NCBI RefSeq assembly: GCF_001613265.1
Contig: NZ_BDCA01000028.1
Location: forward strand, 34,995-98,994
DNA from: Nocardia vermiculata NBRC 100427
GTDB lineage: Bacteria; Actinomycetota; Actinomycetes; Mycobacteriales; Mycobacteriaceae
Length of the DNA stretch: 64,000 nucleotides
Reading direction: 5' to 3'
In this document: one piece after another, positions 1-7,779 of the stretch
How the letters are laid out: each line of letters begins with the position of its first letter
How positions within the stretch are numbered: position 1 is the first letter of the stretch
Program-made: the position numbers and the translations under genes
Notes under the pieces: model-generated
What the model was told of the DNA's origin: nothing
The model's input: only the letters and a program-made list of their open reading frames with translations
The model's database searches: none

Positions 1-1
1 C

Positions 2-238
2 CGGGACCCGCGCCCGCACTGGTGGCCGGTGATCGTGGTCGTCTACTGCGCCATCGCCCTGATCCCACCGGCGTTGGTACTGTTCACCGCCACCAGAAGA
101 TCCCCACGAGCACAGCGTTTCTACCGCGCCCTGGTGCGACTACTCAGCCGCTTCGGCCCGAAAACCATTCGGATACTGTTTCTCATCTTCGGCATCGTTC
201 TGATCGCCGACGCGGTGCGCGCCTATCTGGTGTCGTAG
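2..238 (+). CDS. C-terminal fragment of a small integral membrane protein (possibly GAP/LysE-like)
   Basis: The reading frame is open from the left edge of the window to a TAG stop, so the 5' end of the gene is missing. The visible 78 residues contain two hydrophobic segments, one around VIVVVYCAIALIPPALVLF and one around IRILFLIFGIVLIADAVRAY, separated by a basic loop. A final helix with a G-x-x-L/I-x-x-D/G pattern is common in small efflux proteins of the GAP/LysE type, but this is weak inference. A GTG at 29 could act as an internal start, yet the frame runs through it. Nothing downstream on this strand appears to be co-transcribed. Confidence 0.5.
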   Translation, partial: RDPRPHWWPVIVVVYCAIALIPPALVLFTATRRSPRAQRFYRALVRLLSRFGPKTIRILFLIFGIVLIADAVRAYLVS

Positions 239-305
239 GCTCCGCGTTGGACCCGGTAACGCCGAGCGAGTGCACCTTTCGTGCGAACGTTGACTACAGC
301 TCTCA

Positions 306-1316
306 TCAGAGCAACTGAAGTTCGGCCATGCGCGCGTCCAACTTTCGAGCCGCTTCCGATCCCGGCGCCCGAATATGAACCAATGTGCGCGCATTCTGCA
401 ACTGGCTCGACACCCGAGCTGATCCGTTCGCCGCCTCAGCCTCCACGCCGTGGAGGATCGCACCGAGTCCGGCATCCAGATCACCGGCGTCGACGTAGAT
501 GGTTCCGAGCAGGATGTGCGAGGCAGCCCGGTCGCGAACCGCCTGCAACTTCAATGACTCGTGCGCGGCGTCGATCGCTGCGCCGATGTCCCCGATCTGG
601 TGCAGCGCTTTGGCTCGCATTCGAGCGAGGTGACCCGCAGTGCAGAAATATGCCAGTGACTCGGCGGGCGTGCGCGGAGTGTCGACGTCGTAACGCTCCG
701 CCCGTGTGAGTGCCTGCCGCGTGTCGGTCCGGTGGCCTGCTTTCGCCTGCGCGAGCGCGGCGATACCTGCCGTGTGCGCCTGCAACAGCGGATCGCCGGA
801 ACGCGCCGCCCGCGTTTCGGCCGCTGCCGCCTGGTCGGCAGCTACCGCGGGCTTTCCGATCTCCTCGGTCATTCCTGACCATTCCGCCATGGCCATTGCT
901 CCCGCGGCATCGTCGCCGATTTCGTCGGCTACGTCCCGCGCAGTCTCGAAATGCTCCTCCGCCAAGCTGGTCCGTCCGAGATCGAACAACTGCCATCCAG
1001 CAGACGTCGAGATCTTGCTCCGCAGCGACTTCAAACGCCGCTCCAGCGGATCACGCGGTCCCGCCAACAGGGCTTCCGCGACATCAACTTGGGTAAGGGT
1101 CGTCCGTATCGCTGCCTGCGGGCCAAGCAGGTCATCCTGCAACCGCGCCTGATTCAGCATCGCCTCGACATTGTCCAAGACTGCCGCATCGGCACGGCGC
1201 GGTGTCGCGACTGCGCGGATCGTACGTTCGACCTCGTCGATATTGAGCGCCGCAGTAATGGCCGGCGCTGCTGCCGTAATGACGGCGATGGCTCTCATAA
1301 GCTCTCGACGCTGCAC
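306..1316 (-). CDS. TPR-like helical protein, resembling the C-terminal half of XRE/TPR regulators
   Basis: The 336-residue product is almost entirely alpha-helical, with Ala/Leu-rich repeats of about 35-40 residues (for example AEEHFETARDVADEIGDD and AAIDAAHESLKLQAVRDRAA) typical of tetratricopeptide-like sensor domains. Its N-terminus, MQRRELMRAIAVITAAAP, resembles the segment that usually follows the helix-turn-helix in actinobacterial XRE/TPR regulators, but no HTH is encoded here. I chose the GTG at 1316 because GAGGAGG sits 8 bases upstream; the frame remains open to 1616 but the extra residues look non-coding. It could be a signalling protein or a truncated regulator. Function unknown. 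Confidence 0.6.
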   Translation of the reverse strand: MQRRELMRAIAVITAAAPAITAALNIDEVERTIRAVATPRRADAAVLDNVEAMLNQARLQDDLLGPQAAIRTTLTQVDVAEALLAGPRDPLERRLKSLRSKISTSAGWQLFDLGRTSLAEEHFETARDVADEIGDDAAGAMAMAEWSGMTEEIGKPAVAADQAAAAETRAARSGDPLLQAHTAGIAALAQAKAGHRTDTRQALTRAERYDVDTPRTPAESLAYFCTAGHLARMRAKALHQIGDIGAAIDAAHESLKLQAVRDRAASHILLGTIYVDAGDLDAGLGAILHGVEAEAANGSARVSSQLQNARTLVHIRAPGSEAARKLDARMAELQLL

Positions 1317-1561
1317 TTCGTCAACCTCCTCGCCACCCTCGTTCCAGCGTAAGGCAGCGTTGCTGGTAGTGCGCGAGGTTGGAGAGACGATTCCGCTCGA
1401 ATGTGGGCCCAGATCATGGGTTTGATCGGTCGGGTGGCGCGCCGGACGCACCGAATCGATGCGGTGCTCGCCAGCTGTCGATCGACCAGTGACGCCTACC
1501 GCGCTCGGGCGGTGGGCGTCAGCACAATCAGGGTTGTAGTCGCCGCACCAATCGGAAGCGG

Positions 1562-1769
1562 TTACACCTGGGTGTCGAGCCTGCCACGCATCACGTTCGC
1601 GGTGAACGCATCCCACTCGTCCGGGCTGAACACCAAAGCCGGCCGGACGGGGCTTTTGAATCCTGCACTCCGACGGTGCGGTTGCGAAGGAATGCGACCT
1701 CTACGCACTGACCTCGGAGGCGCTTCGACTACTCTTGAACCACGGTGCATTGGAAGGGTTTTCGGACAT
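1562..1769 (-). pseudogene. frameshifted DUF397 protein gene
   Basis: An ATG at 1769, preceded by a GAGGAG ribosome site, begins MSENPSNAPWFKSSRSASEV, a normal DUF397 N-terminus. The frame then hits an in-frame TAG at 1701-1703. CVEVAFLRNRTVGVQDSK continues in a second frame and PALVFSPDEWDAFTANVMRG in a third, ending with TAA at 1562. Two single-base losses, near 1706-1714 and near 1640, explain the pattern. Joined together, the pieces closely parallel the intact DUF397 gene next to it. It is read as a decayed tandem duplicate; two sequencing errors are the alternative. Confidence 0.75.
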
Positions 1770-1811
1770 ACGGTGCTCCTCACGCATCGAGGTCTGCGGC
1801 TCAGCTCGAGG

Positions 1812-2027
1812 TTACGCCCTGTCGAATGTGCCCTCTTCGGTACCGGAGATGAAGGCGTTCCACTCGTTCGGGGTGAAGACCAGTGCCGGTCCCGAAGGGT
1901 TCTTGCTGTCACGGACGCCGACCATGCCTTCGTCGAGAAAGGCGACTTCGACGCACTCCTTGCCGCCTTGGCTACGGCTGCTCTTGAACCAGTTTGCGCC
2001 AGACAGGTCAACGCTCACGTTGCTCAT
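1812..2027 (-). CDS. DUF397 domain protein
   Basis: This 71-residue protein has the full DUF397 signature: NWFKSSRSQGGKECVEVA, VGVRDSKNPSGPALVFTP and NEWNAF. Its ATG at 2027 lies inside the end of the upstream XRE regulator gene, overlapping it by 20 bases, so the two are translated from one message. In actinomycetes, DUF397 proteins nearly always sit beside an XRE regulator with a DUF5753 domain, as in whiJ-like loci, where the small protein is thought to act with or against the regulator. That role is inferred here from the neighbour, not shown by the sequence. Confidence 0.9.
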   Translation of the reverse strand: MSNVSVDLSGANWFKSSRSQGGKECVEVAFLDEGMVGVRDSKNPSGPALVFTPNEWNAFISGTEEGTFDRA

Positions 2028-2910
2028 GCTCCCTTGCTACCCGCCGAAGCAGGCTTCTGCTCATCGTCTCGTCCAGGGCCGCAGCCCTGATGCTCTCGTA
2101 CCGCCGATAGTAAAGCTGCACGTCATCCTCCTTCTCAAGGTACATGTCTCCAACGGTGCCTTCGAGGAAGACCACAGGAGGCTCAGTGTGCTCACCGATA
2201 TGTGTCTCGCCGAAGGTGAGAACGACGAATGGAGGCATAGACATGCCGCCGGGAAAGCCTGCGTCGTATCCGAGTACCCGTACGTTGACGTTGTCGCGCG
2301 TGCTGAGGTCTGCGAGATGTCGAAGTTGTGCGCTCATAATCGGGTGGTTTCCGGAGACGCGGCGGAGGGCTGCTTCACCGATGACGACATCGAGCGACAC
2401 TGGTTGCGTCTTACGGGTCACGATGGCCTGCCGCTGAGACTTGATCTGTACCCGTTGCTGCCACTGCTCAGGAGTTTCGTCCGGCCAGATCAACTGGACG
2501 AGAGCGCGGTTGTAGTCCGGGGTTTGGAGCAGACCAGGGATCAGGTCCGGTTGATAGGTGACTATTCGAGTGGCAGCAGTCTCGAGGCCTACGTAGACAT
2601 TGAAATTATCGGGGATCAGGTCTCCGTACTGGTGCCACCAAGACTTCACATTGGCTTGCTGTGCGAGCCCCTTCAATGCCTCCGTGAGGTCCGGCGGGAC
2701 GCCGTAAAGCTCACAAATAGCTTGAATGACAATCGACTTGATCCGGCCCACCTCTCCCTTCTCCAGACGATTCAGGCTTGTCGCACCCATCTCCAGAAGC
2801 TGCGCCGCGCGCACCTGGGTGTACCCGGCCCTGGTTCGCCATTCGACGAGGTACCGACCCAGTTGCCTTCTGGGGAGCGTTGAGCCTGCAGTGCGTTGTG
2901 CATCAGCCAT
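2008..2910 (-). CDS. XRE-family regulator with DUF5753 domain (WhiJ-like)
   Basis: The 300-residue protein begins with a helix-turn-helix (about residues 15-70; LGRYLVEWRTRAGYTQVRAA and ATSLNRLEKGEVGRIK) followed by a DUF5753 domain (about 105-285) with the characteristic YQPDLIPGLLQTPDYNRAL, PEQWQQRVQIKSQRQAIV and EGTVGDMYLEKEDDV. Length and architecture are those of the whiJ-like regulator family. It overlaps the following DUF397 gene. Upstream, 2918-3020, three copies of CCGTTTCGG and a GGAGAA-A-TTCTCC palindrome lie between it and the divergent small-gene cassette, making autoregulation and control of that cassette plausible. Confidence 0.9.
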   Translation of the reverse strand: MADAQRTAGSTLPRRQLGRYLVEWRTRAGYTQVRAAQLLEMGATSLNRLEKGEVGRIKSIVIQAICELYGVPPDLTEALKGLAQQANVKSWWHQYGDLIPDNFNVYVGLETAATRIVTYQPDLIPGLLQTPDYNRALVQLIWPDETPEQWQQRVQIKSQRQAIVTRKTQPVSLDVVIGEAALRRVSGNHPIMSAQLRHLADLSTRDNVNVRVLGYDAGFPGGMSMPPFVVLTFGETHIGEHTEPPVVFLEGTVGDMYLEKEDDVQLYYRRYESIRAAALDETMSRSLLRRVAREHEQRER

Positions 2911-2917
2911 GGTGACC

Positions 2918-3020
2918 CCGTTTCGGTGATGGCAGATTCCCCGTTTCGGAGAAATTCTCCCACCTGCGGCGGAGGACGTGCAGGGGATTCAGAGAACTTG
3001 ATTCGGAGACTCCGTTTCGG
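2918..3020. promoter_or_regulatory. three CCGTTTCGG direct repeats plus a palindrome upstream of the XRE gene
   Basis: The nonamer CCGTTTCGG occurs at 2918-2926, 2941-2949 and 3012-3020, all in the same orientation. The second copy runs into a perfect 13-base palindrome, GGAGAA-A-TTCTCC (2948-2960). The repeats begin eight bases upstream of the XRE start codon and end about 170 bases before the divergent small-gene cassette. Three identical nonamers in about 100 bases are not expected by chance in a non-repetitive spacer. They look like operator half-sites, most simply for the adjacent XRE regulator; that assignment is inference. Confidence 0.5.
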
Positions 3021-3188
3021 AGTGCCGTGCTCGCTCGCAGGGTGTGTCATGGGGGCGTGTTCGCTGGGGCGGAAGTTCTTCTCCGATAGCGGTCGTTAGC
3101 CGGTTGAGTCGGTATTCGAACTCGCAAGCGCGGTCCCAGGCATGCATCACCTCCATGAAATCAACTGCTATACAAAGGAGTTGGGAAG

Positions 3189-3410
3189 ATGAATCTCTTT
3201 GTCTTGGTTGCCCTGTGTGCCGGAATTATCATTCTCGTCCGGGCTGGGGTTGGTGCCGCATTACCTCAGTCCTGTCCGCGCCGGGTTCCGTTGCCGATGC
3301 TGCACGGTGTGGATGTGCCGGCGCCGATCGGGGTGGATCGTATTCGGGAGCGGCTCGATCTCGAGGATCTCGGTTTGCGGTGGTGCCGTGATCGGTGTGG
3401 TGTGGCATGA
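3189..3410 (+). CDS. small putative membrane protein, first gene of a three-gene cassette
   Basis: The 73-residue product starts at an ATG with AAAGGAG placed 9 bases upstream. An N-terminal hydrophobic stretch (LFVLVALCAGIIILVRAGVG) could be a membrane anchor or a signal; the rest is Arg/Asp-rich (IGVDRIRERLDLEDLGLRWC). The TGA stop overlaps the ATG of the next gene (ATGA), indicating translational coupling. I recognise no family. It points away from the XRE/DUF397 pair across the CCGTTTCGG repeats. Confidence 0.6.
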   Translation: MNLFVLVALCAGIIILVRAGVGAALPQSCPRRVPLPMLHGVDVPAPIGVDRIRERLDLEDLGLRWCRDRCGVA

Positions 3411-3667
3411 CGGTGCATATGACGCAGGTGGGAGGATTGCGCGCGACGTGGGTTCGGCAACGCGATGGGATTGCAATACTCAACGTGCACAATCTGTCTC
3501 GCACTTTCGACGAGGAGTTGCCGTCGGGTGTGGATCTGGTCGGCGCGCGAGAGATTCGACCGGATCTTGCCGTGTTGTGGGACCGGGTTCGGCGTGACTT
3601 CTGGGACGGGTATGCGTCCACGCCGGGCTCATCTGCCCCTGATGTTGCTCCGGAGAACAGCCGATGA
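3407..3667 (+). CDS. small hypothetical protein, second gene of the cassette
   Basis: The 86-residue product starts at the ATG that overlaps the stop of the preceding gene by four bases. It is soluble-looking and mildly acidic, with the stretch LRATWVRQRDGIAILNVHNL followed by FDEELPSGVDLVGAREIRPD. No signal peptide, membrane segment or known motif is visible. Its own stop overlaps the next start, again as ATGA. Function unknown; the tight coupling is the main evidence that it is a real gene. Confidence 0.55.
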   Translation: MTVHMTQVGGLRATWVRQRDGIAILNVHNLSRTFDEELPSGVDLVGAREIRPDLAVLWDRVRRDFWDGYASTPGSSAPDVAPENSR

Positions 3668-3954
3668 AGAATGCGGAATTGTTCTCATACTGGGCGATAG
3701 TGACAATTGGGGATTCCTGTGAAAAGCATTCCCATGCTTGTCCGTCCGCGGTGTGGGGGCCCTACACGCGCCGTGAGGCGGAATACCTTGTCACCACGAT
3801 ATCCCCGGATCACCACCCGCACGTGGTTCCGTTCTGGGTACGCGAGGGGTACTGCGAGCTCCCACGACCAGAACAACCGAGCACCCGCGAGAATTCGGCG
3901 GGAGAATCCACAGTTGTGGTCCTCCAGCCGAATTCGCGACGATGCCGGCGCTGA
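3664..3954 (+). CDS. small hypothetical protein, third gene of the cassette
   Basis: The 96-residue product begins at an ATGA overlap with the gene before it. It contains GPYTRREAEYLVTTISPDHH, which looks like a compact alpha/beta module, and has three cysteines in its N-terminal two thirds. The last 25 residues are low-complexity and Arg/Ser-rich. No family is recognised. It completes a three-gene unit of about 770 bases in which every junction is coupled. The convergent gene ends 3 bases later. Confidence 0.5.
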   Translation: MKNAELFSYWAIVTIGDSCEKHSHACPSAVWGPYTRREAEYLVTTISPDHHPHVVPFWVREGYCELPRPEQPSTRENSAGESTVVVLQPNSRRCRR

Positions 3955-3957
3955 CCC

Positions 3958-4386
3958 TCACCCCACCATGGCGGGCTGCTGCGGCAACCGTGACACGAGC
4001 GCGTCGAGCTCCTCGCGCCACTGGCGGTGTACGTTCAGCCGTTCCGCGGTTCCGGTGGTGGGCATTCGGTAGAACACCTTGGACCACAGGGTGTTCAGCT
4101 GCATGTCGGTGAAGAAGGCCGTGCTGAGATGTTCGGCGCAGACGAAGGTCTGGGGCCTGCCGGTCCATCTGCTGCATTCGACGATGACGACCGACGTGTT
4201 GGTCAGCACGATGCAGTAGAACTTGCGGATGAAGATGGTGGCGAAGCGGACGTAGGGGATACTGTCCACCCACGGGCTCGGTCCGGTGATCGCCTGGAAC
4301 GCGACCTGGATCTGCTCGCCGGGCGGGGCGAATTCGCCCAGCTTCTCGGCCATCTGCTTCTGAATCGTTGCTTTACGGATTGCCAT
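3958..4386 (-). CDS. conserved-looking hypothetical protein
   Basis: The 142-residue product begins MAIRKATIQKQMAEKLGEFA. It has a beta-rich middle (PYVRFATIFIRKFYCIVLTN then SVVIVECSRW), resembling small actinobacterial proteins with a PH-like fold, and a helical C-terminus. The frame is open upstream to 4548, but the added residues are Pro/Gly/Arg-rich and look non-coding. The chosen ATG at 4386 has only a weak G-rich ribosome site. No signal peptide or membrane segment is present. Function unknown. Confidence 0.65.
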   Translation of the reverse strand: MAIRKATIQKQMAEKLGEFAPPGEQIQVAFQAITGPSPWVDSIPYVRFATIFIRKFYCIVLTNTSVVIVECSRWTGRPQTFVCAEHLSTAFFTDMQLNTLWSKVFYRMPTTGTAERLNVHRQWREELDALVSRLPQQPAMVG

Positions 4387-4639
4387 TCGGCCCACCCCCG
4401 TTGTCAGAACCCCACCGCCACCGTGACGGTGGAATGCACGAACTGTAGCGGCCCTACCACCGGGACGACAACCCGGTCCACGCAAGTCGCGCAGGGTTGG
4501 TGGCGAAGGGCCCGATGGGCTGGGGGCGACATCTCGAGCTATCACCAAGCTATGACGTCCGCCTCGAGGTGGCGTAGTCCGTACCTGTCACCCGCCCGAC
4601 ACGGCGGTCCAAGCCCAGCGGGGGCTGATCCGCACCGCA

Positions 4640-6457
4640 TTACTCGTCGTAACCCTTTGTCGGCCAGGATGTCCCGCTGGTCGGCCGCGGGCGGGGTCGC
4701 ATCCCGGGGTTGGTTTCGGTGCCGGGAGCACGGGTGGGCCAGTTGCCGTTCGGCCGACCGGCTTCCGGGTGCGGGGGTAGGCGGCGTTGTCCGCCGGTGG
4801 TTCCGGCATTTCGGCGGTCGCCCCGGCGGCGCTCCCCGGTGTCGGCTCGGTCCGGAATGCGTGGTTGGCTGCCGGTGGTCGGTCGGGCGCGCTGCCTGTC
4901 GCCGGGTTGGATGCCTTGTCCGTCCCGAGGTCGGGTGCGTTGTCCGTCCCGGGGGCGCATGCGCTCGCCGCCGGTGCGCGGCCCGCTCGCGGGCCTGGTG
5001 CGCGGTCCGTTGCCGGGCCCGTTCGGTTGCTCGTCGTCGGCCCCGCGTTCTGGTGTGCCGTTCCGCTCGGAAGCCCGGCCCGCGCCCGCATTTTCGGCGC
5101 GTGCGGGGGTGCGGCGCCGGGCACCTGCGGTGGCGGGTTCGCGGCGCGCTGCCGCTGTCTTCGTGCGGCGCGGCGGCTCCGGTTCGATCTCGGCGCGCCG
5201 GCTGAACGGCCGGGCCAGCATGACGGCGATTGCGGTGGTGAGTGGAACCGACAGCGCCAGGCAGATACCGCCGACCACGGAGCGGGTGATTTCGATGGCT
5301 ACCGCGTCACCGGTGAGGACGTTGGTGATGGAGCGTCCGGCCACCGAGAACATCAGCAGCAGCGGGAGTGCACCGCCCGCGTAAGCGAGGACCAGGGTGT
5401 ACACAGTGCTGGCGATGTGGTCGCGGCCGACCCGCATGGTGGCGGCGAAGATCTCGCGGCGGGTGGCGTCTTCATCCAGGGCGGCGAGTTCGAAGGCGGC
5501 CGCGGCCTGGGTGATCGTCACATCGTTGAGGACACCGAGTGAGCCGATGATGAAACCCGCCAGCAGTAGCCCGGTGATACTGACATGGTCGAGGTAGGTC
5601 GCGACATTGGTGTTCTGTTCTTCCGACAGTCCGGTCACATGCGTGACTTCCAGCGCCACCCAGGACAGGACCGCGGCCAGCACCATCGAAGTGAGGGTGC
5701 CGAGCAGTGCGGAACTGGTTCTCAGATTGACCCCGTGCGCCAGATACAGCACGGCATACAGAATCAGCGATCCCGCGACCATGGCCACGGGGATCGCCGG
5801 TTTCCCGTCCAGCAGCGCGGGCAGCAGGAACACCACGAGTACCCCGAAGGCGAAGACCAGCCCCAGCACCGCTCGCAATCCGCGCCAGCGTGCCACCGCC
5901 GCGATCACGACCACGAAGATGAGCGTGAGGATCAGCAGCGGCATGCCGCGCGAGTAGTCGTCGAACGAATAGATGGTGGTGCCGCTGGGATCGGCCTGGC
6001 GCACCAGCCGGATGTGATCGCCGGCATGTAGATCGGGCTGCCCCGGCCCCGGTGCCAGCTCGAGCAGGGTGCTGCCGCCCTCGTCGGGTCCCGATTCGAT
6101 GGCGACGATGCTGCGCTGGCAGGTGTAGGCATCGGTCGGCGGCAGGGTCGGCTGGTCGGCGAATACCTTCCCGTTGGAAGCACTTCCACACGCCCCGATG
6201 TCCTGCATGGTCACGGTCCCCGACTCCGTCACCATCGCCCCGCCGCCGGCGTTCTGCATGGGTAAGGGGATATCGACATGCTGATTACTGGGCCACAGCC
6301 AGATCATGGCCCCGAGCACGATCACCCCGACAGCAACCAACACCCCCACGACAACCCGAGCCGCGGTCGCCCCGATTGCCAGAGGCCCCGAATGATCGTG
6401 GTGGTGATGGTGGTGGTCGCTCACCGCGCCGAGCCTAACGGATGTCATTTTCAACAT
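4640..6457 (-). CDS. YibE/F-like multi-pass membrane protein with His-rich N-terminus and Pro/Arg-rich tail
   Basis: The 605-residue protein has a short cytosolic N-terminus with six consecutive histidines (residues 15-20), a first membrane helix near residues 33-55, an extracytoplasmic domain of about 110 residues with two cysteines, then a YibE/F core of about seven helices. LGVLNDVTITQAAAAFEL and RVGRDHIASTVYTLVLAYAG are diagnostic of that family. About the last 165 residues are a disordered Pro/Arg/Gly/Thr tail with RPRDGQRTRPRDGQG-type repeats. Its transport role is not established. The start could also be the ATG at 6448 or the GTG at 6424; no ribosome site decides this. Confidence 0.85.
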   Translation of the reverse strand: MLKMTSVRLGAVSDHHHHHHDHSGPLAIGATAARVVVGVLVAVGVIVLGAMIWLWPSNQHVDIPLPMQNAGGGAMVTESGTVTMQDIGACGSASNGKVFADQPTLPPTDAYTCQRSIVAIESGPDEGGSTLLELAPGPGQPDLHAGDHIRLVRQADPSGTTIYSFDDYSRGMPLLILTLIFVVVIAAVARWRGLRAVLGLVFAFGVLVVFLLPALLDGKPAIPVAMVAGSLILYAVLYLAHGVNLRTSSALLGTLTSMVLAAVLSWVALEVTHVTGLSEEQNTNVATYLDHVSITGLLLAGFIIGSLGVLNDVTITQAAAAFELAALDEDATRREIFAATMRVGRDHIASTVYTLVLAYAGGALPLLLMFSVAGRSITNVLTGDAVAIEITRSVVGGICLALSVPLTTAIAVMLARPFSRRAEIEPEPPRRTKTAAARREPATAGARRRTPARAENAGAGRASERNGTPERGADDEQPNGPGNGPRTRPASGPRTGGERMRPRDGQRTRPRDGQGIQPGDRQRARPTTGSQPRIPDRADTGERRRGDRRNAGTTGGQRRLPPHPEAGRPNGNWPTRAPGTETNPGMRPRPRPTSGTSWPTKGYDE

Positions 6458-6488
6458 CAGGTTGTGGCGAGCGCGATCGGCCCGAGAC

Positions 6489-6992
6489 TCAGACGACGAA
6501 GGCGAGCCAGTAGAAGACCCAGCACGACACCGCGGTCAGTGTCATGCCGATCGCCCCGATCGGAGCCCAGCGCCGGTGCCACGCGCTGTGTGCGCCCGGG
6601 CGCGGCGACCTGCCGAAGTTACGCATCGCCCGCACGATCACGACCGGCCACAACAGCACGGAAAAGACCGCGAAGATCAAATGAATGCCGAGCGCCGTCC
6701 ATACCGCGGTGGACGCGGTGCCATCCACAGCACCGGCCGAGCGTTCTTCCCATCCGTTGAAGCGGACGTCCATCTCGAACAACACGATGGCGACCAGAAG
6801 TGCACAGCTCAGACCCAGTTGGAAGGCGCGATGCAGCTGAAAGCGCCGGCCGACCCTGACCTGATACACGCTCCATGCGAGGGCGAGCACCACCAGCACC
6901 ATCAACGTCACCATCGTGTCCATGGCCAACGATGCCCTCGTGCCCAGGAAGCCGTCGATTCCGCTGTATCCGTTCATCGCCCTCGTACTCAT
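6489..6992 (-). CDS. DUF420-family membrane protein
   Basis: The 167-residue product has four hydrophobic helices: MVTLMVLVVLALAWSVYQV, FQLGLSCALLVAIVLFEMDV, WTALGIHLIFAVFSVLLWPV and the C-terminal IGAIGMTLTAVSCWVFYWLA. The histidines in HRAFQLG and LGIHLIF, and the HRRWAPIGAIGM motif, fit the DUF420/YozB family. The reading frame extends upstream across the divergent tetR gene, so I place the start at the ATG at 6992; the ATG at 6977 is an alternative with GAGGG just before it. It is transcribed away from the TetR gene, with a palindromic operator between them. Confidence 0.8.
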   Translation of the reverse strand: MSTRAMNGYSGIDGFLGTRASLAMDTMVTLMVLVVLALAWSVYQVRVGRRFQLHRAFQLGLSCALLVAIVLFEMDVRFNGWEERSAGAVDGTASTAVWTALGIHLIFAVFSVLLWPVVIVRAMRNFGRSPRPGAHSAWHRRWAPIGAIGMTLTAVSCWVFYWLAFVV

Positions 6993-7054
6993 GCCTTGAA
7001 AGTCGTCGACTTGTGCTGCGGCGTCCGGATGTTGCGTACCGGCCGAGTCACATT

Positions 7055-7075
7055 TTGGAGACAGGGTGTCTCCAA
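7055..7075. promoter_or_regulatory. perfect palindrome, probable TetR operator
   Basis: TTGGAGACA (7055-7063) and TGTCTCCAA (7067-7075) form a perfect 9-base inverted repeat separated by GGG. It lies between the divergent DUF420 gene (start 6992) and the TetR gene (start 7144), about 60-70 bases from each start codon. Size and symmetry are those of a TetR-dimer site, so the adjacent regulator is the likely ligand. Binding is inferred. Confidence 0.7.
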
Positions 7076-7143
7076 GAAGTCGACGCAGACCATAACACGG
7101 GCCTGGGCGGGGACAATCAGGTGCCGCGGAGCAGACTGGGGGC

Positions 7144-7731
7144 ATGCCGAAGATCAAGGCGGACAGTGTTCGTGAGCACCGGGCGCGGGTGCTCGCGGCG
7201 CTGGTCGACGGCGCCGAGTTCTTGTTGACCTCGGGTGTCACCACGCTGACCGCCGGTGCGGTGGCGGCGCAGGCGGGGATCGCGCGCAACAGCATCTACC
7301 GCTATGTCGACTCCGTCGACGATCTGATCGAGATGGTGGTCACCAGGGGGTTTCCGCGCTGGACGAGCGCGGTTCGTGCGGCTGTCGAGGCCGAGTCGAC
7401 GCCGTCCGCAGGTGTCGTCGCCTACGTTCGTGCCAATGTCGAGCAGGCTGTCGGCGGGGATCACGCCTGGCGGACCTCGCTGTCGCGGATGAATCTGTCG
7501 CCGTCCGCGCGCAAGCGGGTGGCCGCGCTGCACACCGAACTGTCCGACATTCTGAGTGGGCTGCTGAATGCCGCGGCCGTCGACAATGCCGCCCTGGTGG
7601 CGGAGTCGTTCCAGGCGGTGGCCGACGCGTGCGTGCGTCGAGTCGATGCCGGGGACGACCCGGCGATGGTCGTCGACTACGCCGTGCGTGTGGCGGCAGT
7701 ACTGGCAGCGGAATTGGTGGAAGAGGTGTAG
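7144..7731 (+). CDS. TetR-family transcriptional regulator
   Basis: The 195-residue protein has a typical TetR N-terminal DNA-binding domain (about residues 10-60): RVLAALVDGAEFLLTSGVTT, then AVAAQAGIARNSIYRYVDSV with the Y-R-Y-V of the recognition helix, followed by DDLIEMVV. The C-terminal two thirds is an Ala-rich helical ligand or dimerisation domain that I cannot assign to a ligand. GGGGG precedes the ATG. It is divergent from the DUF420 membrane protein and probably binds the palindrome at 7055-7075. Confidence 0.9.
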   Translation: MPKIKADSVREHRARVLAALVDGAEFLLTSGVTTLTAGAVAAQAGIARNSIYRYVDSVDDLIEMVVTRGFPRWTSAVRAAVEAESTPSAGVVAYVRANVEQAVGGDHAWRTSLSRMNLSPSARKRVAALHTELSDILSGLLNAAAVDNAALVAESFQAVADACVRRVDAGDDPAMVVDYAVRVAAVLAAELVEEV

Positions 7732-7779
7732 TCGCCGACCTGCCGGCCCGACGTGCACGAACCGGTGTCGGGCTCGGGG

